From Candidatus Aminicenantota bacterium (GTDB lineage: Bacteria; Acidobacteriota; Aminicenantia; UBA2199), in assembly GCA_029939015.1 (NCBI GenBank), contig JAOZTV010000150.1, forward strand, positions 1-7,840: DNA of 7,840 nt, written 5' to 3'. Positions 1-5,431 of the stretch are shown piece after piece (the stretch's first letter is position 1; each line of letters opens with the position of its first letter). The notes beneath the pieces were generated by a model. It was not told the DNA's origin. It was given only the letters and a program-made list of their open reading frames with translations, and searched no databases. The position numbers were made by a program, and so were the translations under genes.

Positions 1-658
1 TAAAAAAGTTGATATAAGTCCTATTTCTTCAACTGCTGAAACTATACGACAATATCTTTACTATACAAATAGATTAAATAAGAAAGATTTACTGATTCAC
101 ATTCTTAAGGACAAAAGCATTGATCAGGTCTTATTATTTGCCAGGACAAAACATGGTGCTGATAAAATTGCCCGCAACTTAAGAAAACAAAATATCAAAG
201 TTGCAGCTATACATGGTGATAAGGGACAAAACCAAAGACAAAAAGCATTAGCGCAGTTTAAAGCTGGAGAGATTCGGGTGTTGGTTGCGACGGATATAGC
301 AGCGAGAGGAATAGACATTGATAAATTAAGATATGTAATTAATTACGATATACCAAATATTTCTGAAACTTACGTTCACAGGATAGGTAGATCTGGAAGA
401 GCTGGAGAAGAAGGTAATGCAATATCAATTTGTGAACCAGAAGAAAATGTCTATATAAAAGATATTGAAAAATTGATAAATCTCAAATTACAAATAATTG
501 ATGACAACCCATACCCTCAGACAGAAAAGGCAAGAACAGATAAGGAAAACAAAGAATGGGAAAAAGAAAAACAAAGAAAAAAACAGGAATTCTTTGCAGC
601 AAGGAAGAAAAAACAAAATAGGCCAAATTCAAAAAATATTTTTAAGAATAAAAAATAA
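1..658 (+). CDS. rhlE: DEAD-box RNA helicase, RhlE type, 5'-truncated (C-terminal 218 residues)
   Basis: The frame is open from base 2 to the TAA at 656-658, so the start lies left of the window. The visible part is the second RecA-like domain (Helicase_C) of an ATP-dependent RNA helicase. Motif IV-like LLFARTK is followed by AAIHGDKGQNQRQKAL, motif V ATDIAARGIDI and motif VI HRIGRSGRAG, whose arginines contact ATP and RNA. The HGDK..Q..R..AL..FK spacing matches the RhlE subfamily, which acts in the cytoplasm in ribosome assembly, RNA remodelling and mRNA decay. After the domain comes a Lys/Arg/Glu-rich tail of about 45 residues ending in NIFKNKK, a typical non-conserved RNA-binding extension. 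The N-terminal domain with the Walker A and DEAD motifs is not seen here. The helicase family is very sure; the RhlE rather than DbpA/CsdA/SrmB assignment is a judgement from motif spacing. Confidence 0.93.
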   Translation, partial: KKVDISPISSTAETIRQYLYYTNRLNKKDLLIHILKDKSIDQVLLFARTKHGADKIARNLRKQNIKVAAIHGDKGQNQRQKALAQFKAGEIRVLVATDIAARGIDIDKLRYVINYDIPNISETYVHRIGRSGRAGEEGNAISICEPEENVYIKDIEKLINLKLQIIDDNPYPQTEKARTDKENKEWEKEKQRKKQEFFAARKKKQNRPNSKNIFKNKK

Positions 659-664
659 AAATAC

Positions 665-693
665 TTGAAAAAAGTTTATAAATATTGTATTCA
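665..693 (+). promoter_or_regulatory. Possible weak sigma70-type promoter upstream of the TlpA-like gene
   Basis: TTGAAA (665-670) is followed after 17 bp by TATTCA (688-693) in the 53-bp gap between the helicase stop and the next start. The -35 is good (5 of 6) and the -10 is poor (3 of 6), so this is only a candidate. No hairpin plus T-run is visible in the gap, so read-through from the helicase gene is equally possible. Confidence 0.25.
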
Positions 694-701
694 TTGTCTT
701 T

Positions 702-706
702 GGAGG
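702..706 (+). promoter_or_regulatory. Shine-Dalgarno GGAGG that fixes the TlpA-like start
   Basis: GGAGG lies 5 nt before the ATG at 712. An in-frame upstream ATG at 685 has no such site and would place nine extra polar residues before the signal peptide, so 712 is the start. Confidence 0.85.
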
Positions 707-711
707 CAAAT

Positions 712-1602
712 ATGAACAGGAAAACCACTTTATTTATTTTTATTATTTTTTTTCTATTAATATCTTTAAGTTTTGCAGAGACAGAAAAAAGCAAAGATAT
801 TATTAAGAAAACACGTAATATGGCTAATAATGCAAGAAGTTTAAAAAGTAAAGGTAAGATTGATGAGGCTGTTGATACTTACTTAAAGATATCAATTATA
901 TACAAAAAATTGATTTTAGAGAACCCTGAGAATAAAAAATATAAGAAAAATTATTTGCATTATCTAAATCAGACAGGTCAGATACAACTAAGATATGCAA
1001 AAGATATGGCAAAGAAAAAAAAATTTAATATTGCTTCTAAATACTATAATAGAGCGATACAATCCTTTAAAGATGCCTTATTAAAAATCCCTAAGAATAA
1101 AACATTTATACAAAACATTGAGTATTGCGCATATTATGGCGGTATTGCAGGTTTTAAATATATGCTTAATACTAATGGCTCGGCACCTGATTTTACTATT
1201 AATGCAATAGATGGCAGTAAAATAGAATTAAAGAATTATATTGGCAAACCACTTATACTTAAATTCATGACTGGCTGGTGTCCTGAATGTAAAAAAAATA
1301 TGCTAATAATGAAACAACTATATAATAAATATAATAAAAAAGGTTTTCAAATAATAGTTTTATCATTGGATAAATTAAAAAACTGGAAAAAAAGGTCGTC
1401 GGACAAAAAAACTGAGGAAATAGCAAAAGCTTTACCATTTAAAATAGGCTGGGCAACAAAAGACATATATTATAAATATGGTGTATTCCGTTCAGTCCCT
1501 ACATTATTTCTTTTGGACAAAAATTTAAAAATAGTAAGTAAAGTTAAATCTGAAGATAGAAGTCTTGAAAAGCTATCAGCTGAGATTGAAAAATTATTAT
1601 AA
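712..1602 (+). CDS. Secreted TPR plus TlpA/ResA-like thioredoxin-fold protein
   Basis: This 296-residue protein is predicted to be exported. Residues 1-22 form a classic Sec signal peptide: NRK, then a long Phe/Ile/Leu core, then S-F-A just before E23. Residues about 25-135 are helical and Lys-rich with TPR-like pairs (for example EAVDTYLKISIIYKKL and ASKYYNRAIQSFKDALLKIP). From A158-P-D-F a TlpA/AhpC-TSA thioredoxin fold begins. It carries the active-site motif W-C190-P-E-C193 and the cis-proline P263 in SVPTLFLLD, and ends with the final helix SLEKLSAEIEKLL. Intact CXXC and cis-Pro suggest a working extracytoplasmic thiol-disulfide oxidoreductase, probably a reductase as in TlpA/ResA. The TPR part may dock a partner. 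A further cysteine lies near residue 143. The partner cannot be told from the neighbours, and no cytochrome c genes are nearby. Confidence 0.9.
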   Translation: MNRKTTLFIFIIFFLLISLSFAETEKSKDIIKKTRNMANNARSLKSKGKIDEAVDTYLKISIIYKKLILENPENKKYKKNYLHYLNQTGQIQLRYAKDMAKKKKFNIASKYYNRAIQSFKDALLKIPKNKTFIQNIEYCAYYGGIAGFKYMLNTNGSAPDFTINAIDGSKIELKNYIGKPLILKFMTGWCPECKKNMLIMKQLYNKYNKKGFQIIVLSLDKLKNWKKRSSDKKTEEIAKALPFKIGWATKDIYYKYGVFRSVPTLFLLDKNLKIVSKVKSEDRSLEKLSAEIEKLL

Positions 1603-1617
1603 TTGAGGATTAAAACC

Positions 1618-1650
1618 ATGCTTTCTTTTATTTTTTATGTAAAAATATAG
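1618..1650 (+). other. 10-codon mini-ORF immediately before the glycosyltransferase gene
   Basis: GAGG at 1605-1608 is followed 9 nt later by ATG 1618, a 10-codon frame (MLSFIFYVKI) and TAG 1648-1650, with one base before the glycosyltransferase ATG at 1652. The glycosyltransferase itself has no convincing Shine-Dalgarno directly upstream. Ribosomes may therefore load on the mini-ORF and re-initiate. This is inferred from layout only; the peptide has no recognisable identity. Confidence 0.3.
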
Positions 1651-1651
1651 G

Positions 1652-2539
1652 ATGATAAAAGTTTCTATTGCCATTCTCAGTTATAATAGGAAAGCCGATC
1701 TTAATGAGACTCTTACAGAAATTTATAAGTCCCAGCTAAATAATGTTGAGTTAGAAGTAATTGTTGCAGATAATGCCTCTTCTGATAATACTGTTGATAT
1801 GATCAAGAATAATTTCCCCAATGTTATTATTATAGAAACAGAAAAAAATGAAGGTGTAAAAGCATATAATTCTGCATTTAAAAAGGCGAGTGGAAAATAT
1901 ATTCTGATACTTGACGATGATTCCTTTCCTGAACTTAATTCTATCCAGCGAATGGTAGAGGAATTTGAGAAAGATGATAAAATTGGGATATTAGCTTTAG
2001 ATGTTAGGAATTACTATAATTACAAAGATGTTTCAAAAAGTATTGAGAAAAATTCATTAAAAGACAAAAAAACTGCAAAATACTTAATGGGTTTTAATGG
2101 TGCAGGTGCTGGTTTTCGCAAAGCTCTTTTTAATAAAATTGGCGGTTATCCAGAGGAGTTTTTTTTATATTGGAATGAAATGGATCTTGCAATTAGGGTA
2201 TTGGAAGCAGGTTATAATATCGTAGAATTCCCTGACATAATTTCATTTCATAAATTTGCACCAACTAACAGGACTTCTACCAGAGGACCTTTTTACTATA
2301 CTAGAAATCTATATTGGATTATTTGGAAGTTTTTTCCTTTTAACCAAATGATTATTAAAACTACTCAATTGATATTTAATTCAATTTATCATTCATTTGA
2401 GCAGAATTCTCTAATATATATCAAAGCCACCCTATCCGCCTTTATTAATATCAATAAAATTAAAAGACAAAAAGTTAAACCATCAATTTTAAATAAGCTT
2501 AGAATTTCTACAAAACTGGCATTTATTATATTCAAATGA
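1652..2539 (+). CDS. Family 2 glycosyltransferase (GT-A fold)
   Basis: This 295-residue protein begins with the GT2 nucleotide-sugar fold, VSIAILSYNR (residues 4-13). It continues with VIVADNASSDNT and a DXD-type metal/nucleotide motif in ILDDDS (D88-D90). The acceptor-side motif GAGFRKALFNKIGGYPEEFF leads to W174-N-E176-M-D178, where the catalytic acidic residue is expected. The family transfers a sugar from a nucleotide donor to surface polysaccharide, O-antigen or a lipid carrier at the cytoplasmic face of the membrane. Sequence style is closest to the WbbL-like rhamnosyltransferase group, but the donor cannot be read from sequence. The C-terminal 80 residues are basic and aromatic with hydrophobic stretches (NLYWIIWKFFPF), suggesting peripheral membrane contact. 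It overlaps the next gene by 4 bp (ATGA). Confidence 0.93.
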   Translation: MIKVSIAILSYNRKADLNETLTEIYKSQLNNVELEVIVADNASSDNTVDMIKNNFPNVIIIETEKNEGVKAYNSAFKKASGKYILILDDDSFPELNSIQRMVEEFEKDDKIGILALDVRNYYNYKDVSKSIEKNSLKDKKTAKYLMGFNGAGAGFRKALFNKIGGYPEEFFLYWNEMDLAIRVLEAGYNIVEFPDIISFHKFAPTNRTSTRGPFYYTRNLYWIIWKFFPFNQMIIKTTQLIFNSIYHSFEQNSLIYIKATLSAFININKIKRQKVKPSILNKLRISTKLAFIIFK

Positions 2540-3030
2540 AAAAGAAAATTTTATTAATCAGATCTGTCAGCCTCCAACAACTTGATAAAAACCTCCCACA
2601 AATCTATAAACAATTCCCTGATTGTGAGTTTTACTTACTTACCCATACACATAATATTGAAAATTGCAGTAAATATAAAGGCATTAAGAAAGTTTTGGAC
2701 TATAAAAAAAAAACTAGCTTTCATCCTTTTTTCATTGATAAAAATTTAAAAAATGAAAAGTTTGATTCAGTAATTTATTTTGTTTCAAATATTAAAGGCT
2801 TTGGTTTTTTAAATGTATCATTATTTGCACAAAGACTGTCTAAAGGCTCTGTTTATTGTTGTAATCTGAATTCAAAAATAAAAAAACAATCTAAATTAAA
2901 AACTTTAATTTGTTTAATAAAAGCATCAATATTTTTACCTATTTCGATTATCTTAACAATTCCTACTATAGCTATTGGTTTATCGTTTATATTATTTTAT
3001 TTAATTAAAAATTTAAAATTTAAAACTTAG
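2536..3030 (+). CDS. Small unknown protein with C-terminal membrane anchor, coupled to the glycosyltransferase
   Basis: I do not recognise this 164-residue protein. It starts at the ATGA overlap with the glycosyltransferase stop, so the two are translationally coupled. Residues 1-115 look like an alpha/beta Rossmann-like domain: KKKILLIRSVSL as a first strand and turn, CEFYLLTHTH as a second, and FDSVIYFVSNIKGFGFLNVSLFAQRL as a strand followed by a helix. This outline recalls the N-terminal half of GT9/GT-B-type sugar transferases, but no second domain or catalytic motif is present. Residues about 122-157 are very hydrophobic (ICLIKASIFLPISIILTIPTIAIGLSFILFYLI) and long enough for a re-entrant hairpin or two short helices, followed by a basic tail. 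This suggests a protein on the inner membrane with its soluble part in the cytoplasm. A role with the glycosyltransferase in surface glycan assembly is inference from coupling only. The gene is very low in G+C. Confidence 0.75.
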   Translation: MKKKILLIRSVSLQQLDKNLPQIYKQFPDCEFYLLTHTHNIENCSKYKGIKKVLDYKKKTSFHPFFIDKNLKNEKFDSVIYFVSNIKGFGFLNVSLFAQRLSKGSVYCCNLNSKIKKQSKLKTLICLIKASIFLPISIILTIPTIAIGLSFILFYLIKNLKFKT

Positions 3031-3037
3031 AATTAAG

Positions 3038-3517
3038 TTAATCAAGTTCTTCGTCTGTATCTAAAAACCAGTTATTATATCTTGATTCATCATTTAAGAA
3101 ACTTGTTTTTTGATCTGATAGTGTATATGCTTGATAAACTTCTTTGTCTATAAAAATACTTGAATTGTATTTTAAAGCTAAAGTTATAGCATCTGATGGC
3201 CGGCAATCTATAACTTTTATATCATCGCCTGTTTTAAGAAATAGTTTTGCATAAAATGTAGTTTGTTCCATATTTGAAATTACAACTTTCTCAATATGAC
3301 CATTAAAACTATATATAATATTACTGATTAAATCATGTGTCATTGGTCTTGGAGATTTAATATGTTCCAATTCCATACTAATCGCATTTGCTTCAAAAGA
3401 TCCAATCCAAATCGGGAATAATTTTTTTTCATTTTCAGGTTTTAATACCATTACCGGAGTATTTGAAATTGGATCAGCCAATAAACCATACAGTGTAACT
3501 TTAACTTGTTCTTCCAT
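3038..3517 (-). CDS. Bifunctional nuclease domain protein (BFN, DUF151)
   Basis: This 159-residue protein matches the BFN/DUF151 family over its first about 135 residues. Seen are YGLLADPISNTPVMVLKP, then the signature LFPIWIG with E42-A-N-A-I and RPMTHDL (R57-L63), and the second signature D104-C-R-P-S-D-A-I-T-L-A. The family is annotated as having DNase and RNase activity from plant and thermophile work; in bacteria its role is uncertain, with links to stress and DNA/RNA metabolism. It is cytoplasmic with no signal peptide. The acidic tail ends in DTDEELD. No Shine-Dalgarno precedes the ATG, and a promoter lies directly against it (see the 3523-3551 entry). It faces the plus-strand genes tail to tail with 7 bp between stops. 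Confidence 0.9.
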   Translation of the reverse strand: MEEQVKVTLYGLLADPISNTPVMVLKPENEKKLFPIWIGSFEANAISMELEHIKSPRPMTHDLISNIIYSFNGHIEKVVISNMEQTTFYAKLFLKTGDDIKVIDCRPSDAITLALKYNSSIFIDKEVYQAYTLSDQKTSFLNDESRYNNWFLDTDEELD

Positions 3518-3522
3518 ACGAA

Positions 3523-3551
3523 TATATAATACTAAAAGACTGTTTTGTCAA
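3523..3551 (-). promoter_or_regulatory. Sigma70-type promoter of the BFN gene, probably giving a leaderless or near-leaderless mRNA
   Basis: On the minus strand a perfect TTGACA (3551-3546) is followed after 17 bp by TATATA (3528-3523). The ATG begins at 3517, only 5 nt after the -10. Transcription would start at or within a base or two of the A of ATG, which fits the lack of any Shine-Dalgarno. An overlapping alternative -10, TATTAT at 3531-3526, gives a short 14-bp spacer. Confidence 0.65.
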
Positions 3552-3558
3552 CTAAAAT

Positions 3559-3591
3559 ATTAACATTTGATTAAAAAAATCAAATATTAAT
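3559..3591. repeat. AT-rich palindrome next to the BFN promoter
   Basis: The arms 3559-3572 and 3578-3591 pair at 13 of 14 positions (core ATTTGATT/AATCAAAT) around a 5-nt A loop. The palindrome ends 7 bp before the -35 of the BFN promoter. It could be a protein-binding operator or activator site, or the 3' hairpin of the smpB transcript. The following T content (ATTTTAG) is too short for a convincing intrinsic terminator. Confidence 0.45.
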
Positions 3592-3593
3592 TA

Positions 3594-3625
3594 AGGCAAA
3601 TAGGCAGAGTGGCAATTAGGCAAGG
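3594..3625 (+). repeat. Tandem octamer array, left arm (4 units of AGGCAAAT type)
   Basis: Four consecutive 8-bp units in exact phase: AGGCAAAT, AGGCAGAG, TGGCAATT, AGGCAAGG. All share GGCA at units 2-5. Together with the right arm at 3690-3721 it forms an inverted repeat. The first 14 bases (3593-3606) are perfectly complementary to 3709-3722, and 3607-3619 pairs with 3688-3700 with one mismatch, leaving an 8-nt octamer-sized bulge. Confidence 0.85.
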
Positions 3626-3689
3626 AGAAAACTTCTCAAATATGTATAAGTAATAGAATATCTAATAATAGTTTTGTCTTTGTACTACT
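3626..3689. other. Spacer between the two octamer arrays
   Basis: These 64 bp carry no gene. They contain a short hairpin, GAGAA (3625-3629) with TTCTC (3633-3637). The part from 3645 rightward is homologous to the sequence upstream of the ferredoxin-like gene at 7759-7803. Confidence 0.6.
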
Positions 3690-3721
3690 AATTGCCTCTC
3701 TGCCTACTTGCCTATTTGCCT
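3690..3721 (-). repeat. Tandem octamer array, right arm (4 units, minus strand)
   Basis: Read on the minus strand, four in-phase 8-bp units: AGGCAAAT, AGGCAAGT, AGGCAGAG, AGGCAATT, followed by AGTAGTACAAAG. The array begins 5 bp after the smpB stop and is the same 32-bp length as the left arm. The stem it forms with the left arm would sit in the 3' end of the smpB transcript, where it could stabilise the mRNA or slow polymerase. It has no T-tract and so is not a standard intrinsic terminator. Confidence 0.85.
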
Positions 3722-3726
3722 TTATC

Positions 3727-4203
3727 CTACTTATAATTTTTTAATTCTCTATCTACTTCTCTTTTGATATCTTTTTCTTTAATTGCATTTTTTTTATCGT
3801 ATGAGCGTTTTCCTCTTGCTATAGCTATTTCAACTTTAAGTCTTCCCTTTTCATTAAAATACATCTTTAGAGGAATTATACTGACTCCTTTTACCAAAAC
3901 CTTTTGAAGAAATTTATTTATTTCTCTTCTATGAAGTAAAAGTTTCCTGGGTCTCTCTGTTTCATGATTATTCAAATTTGCGTTTGAGTATTGTCCAATA
4001 TGAGTTCCTATCAGAATTGCCTGCCCACTCTTTACATCAATGTAAGAATCTTTAAGGTTAATCCTACCCTCTCTTACTGCCTTTACCTCAGTACCAAGTA
4101 AGACTAAACCCGCTTCGTGCTTTGAAATTATTTCATAATCGTGATAAGCCTTTCTATTTACAGTTACATTCTTGTTTTTATCTTTTTTTTTTTCCTTCTT
4201 CAT
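3727..4203 (-). CDS. smpB: SsrA-binding protein SmpB
   Basis: SmpB binds tmRNA (ssrA) and delivers it to stalled ribosomes for trans-translation in the cytoplasm. The 158-residue length is normal. The family signatures are in order: N16-R-K-A-Y-H-D-Y-E, G37-T-E-V-K with VREGR, IGTHIGQYSNAN, RPRKLLLHRREI, and the basic tail GKRSYDKKNAIKEKDIKRE that folds in the mRNA channel. The N-terminus MKKEKKKDKNKN is unusually lysine-rich and is encoded across an 11-A tract. The start overlaps the CNNM gene's 3' end by 26 bp; only a weak GGTG precedes the ATG, so coupling to the upstream gene is likely. The tmRNA gene itself is not in this window. Confidence 0.97.
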   Translation of the reverse strand: MKKEKKKDKNKNVTVNRKAYHDYEIISKHEAGLVLLGTEVKAVREGRINLKDSYIDVKSGQAILIGTHIGQYSNANLNNHETERPRKLLLHRREINKFLQKVLVKGVSIIPLKMYFNEKGRLKVEIAIARGKRSYDKKNAIKEKDIKREVDRELKNYK

Positions 4204-5431
4204 TTAACACCAACTTCAATACCTCTATTTTGTTTTTACCCATTTTTTCAATTTTTAACAAACATTTATTTATTCTTACAAAATCATTTTTCTTGGGAAA
4301 TTTTCCAAAATGATAAATAAATAAGCCTGAAATAGTAGTATAATCTTTACTCTCTCTAAGGTCAAGCTCAAATTTGTTTTTTAACTCTTCAACAGGGCAA
4401 GAACCTTCAATTATAAAGACTCTTTCAGATAGTTTCATAATACTTTTTTTTTCAAATTCAACTTCACCTAAAATTTCTTTAAAAATATCATTAATTGTCA
4501 ATAGTCCAATTGTTACACCATATTCATCAAGAACTATGGCCATATCTTTTTTCATTTTTCTAAACTCATCTAAAACATATTTTATTGATGAATACTCAGA
4601 AACAAATATTGGTTTTTTCATTACTTCGTTAATTTTAATTTTTTTTAAATCTATACACATGAGTTCATGGATAATATTTTTTAATGTAAGAATACCAATT
4701 ATATTATCAAGATTATCTTTATAAACAGGTATTTTTGAAACTTTTTTTTGTAAAAGAATGTTTTTTAATTCATCTATACCCAAAGATTCTTTTATTGCAA
4801 TAATACCTGTTCTTGGGGTCATAATACCCTTTATATCCCTATCACTTAAATCCATTATTTCATTGACCATTTTTAATGCTTCAGGATTATATCGAAATAA
4901 TTCAATTTCTGTTTTCAAAAAATATTTTGCTTCTTCAATAGATAATTTGTTTTTTATATTTTCTGACTTTTTTGGTACAAAAAGGTTTGATATTTTTGTA
5001 ATAAAATATACAAATGGTGCAAATACAAATGATAATATTCTTATTGGATAGGCATATAAATAAGCCATTTGTTCACTATATCTAAAAGCATAAGTTTTGG
5101 GTATTATTTCAGCAAAAAATAAAATTATAATAGTTGTGATAATTGTTGAAATAAATAAAGTTAGTTCCTCGCCCAAGTTTAATATTTTTGCAGTTAATAG
5201 AGCGGAAATTGAAGCAGCTGCAATATTAACAAGGTTATTGCCAAATAATATCATTGAAAAGAAAGAATCAGGTTTTTTTAATACATTATGAATTATTTTT
5301 GCCTTCATATTCTTTTTTGCCTTATGTTCTAATCTTATTCTATTAAGAGATAGAATTGAAGTTTCTGAAGAAGAAAAAAAAGCACTAAGCATAATTAGTA
5401 AAATAAAAATAAGTCCGTAAATAATTAACAT
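4178..5431 (-). CDS. CNNM / CBS-pair / CorC-HlyC membrane protein (CorB/MpfA-like)
   Basis: This 417-residue protein has the complete layout of the CNNM (DUF21) family, linked in bacteria to Mg2+ (and in some cases Co2+ or Na+) transport or efflux control. The membrane part shows TM1 (1-20) ending in AFFSSSETSILSLNR, a segment with GNNLVNIAAASI, a third hydrophobic segment leading to AEIIPKTYAF, and a fourth near YPIRILSFVFAPFVYFI. The cytosolic CBS pair follows: M204-T-P-R-T and KIPVYKDNLDNIIGILTLKNI in CBS1, and IVLD302-E-Y-G305-VTIGLLTINDIFKEILGE in CBS2. From about 345 a CorC/HlyC domain follows (VFIIEGSCPVEEL through GKFPKKNDFVRI). CBS2 usually reads DEYGGTAGL; here it reads DEYGVTIGL, a mild deviation. 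It starts in a 1-bp TAATG overlap with the upstream gene. Confidence 0.94.
   Translation of the reverse strand: MLIIYGLIFILLIMLSAFFSSSETSILSLNRIRLEHKAKKNMKAKIIHNVLKKPDSFFSMILFGNNLVNIAAASISALLTAKILNLGEELTLFISTIITTIIILFFAEIIPKTYAFRYSEQMAYLYAYPIRILSFVFAPFVYFITKISNLFVPKKSENIKNKLSIEEAKYFLKTEIELFRYNPEALKMVNEIMDLSDRDIKGIMTPRTGIIAIKESLGIDELKNILLQKKVSKIPVYKDNLDNIIGILTLKNIIHELMCIDLKKIKINEVMKKPIFVSEYSSIKYVLDEFRKMKKDMAIVLDEYGVTIGLLTINDIFKEILGEVEFEKKSIMKLSERVFIIEGSCPVEELKNKFELDLRESKDYTTISGLFIYHFGKFPKKNDFVRINKCLLKIEKMGKNKIEVLKLVLNEEGKKKR
4183..4193 (-). other. 11-A homopolymer in the overlap of the CNNM and smpB genes
   Basis: The minus strand carries eleven A's (T's at 4183-4193) inside the 26-bp overlap, read as GKKK in the CNNM frame and EKKK in the smpB frame. 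One A fewer would join the CNNM frame to smpB without a stop. Runs of 9-11 A also occur in neighbouring genes (for example 10 T's at 7243-7252), so the tract may simply reflect base composition. Confidence 0.6.

Noticed and set aside
124..318. Minus-strand open frame inside the helicase gene
   Set aside because: It lies opposite conserved helicase motifs IV-V and has no ribosome site or family resemblance; it is a shadow frame.
3018..3045. Possible bidirectional terminator between the convergent genes (AACTTA 3024-3029 / TAAGTT 3034-3039)
   Set aside because: The stem is 6 bp, only one G-C pair, and spans both stop codons by base composition. No strong T-run follows on either strand.
3690..3721. 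Intrinsic terminator of smpB formed by the octamer stem
   Set aside because: The stem is long but has no U-tract after either arm, and the loop is about 90 nt. mRNA stabilisation or an element insertion fits better.
3593..3722. CRISPR array reading of the octamer repeats
   Set aside because: Units are 8 bp and contiguous with no unique spacers, arms are inverted, and there are no cas genes. The 64-bp spacer occurs once.
4374..5291. Three plus-strand open frames opposite the CNNM gene, and one at 4122-4313
   Set aside because: They mirror an intact conserved protein in AT-rich DNA, lack ribosome sites and are rich in Ile/Phe/Ser as expected of antisense frames.
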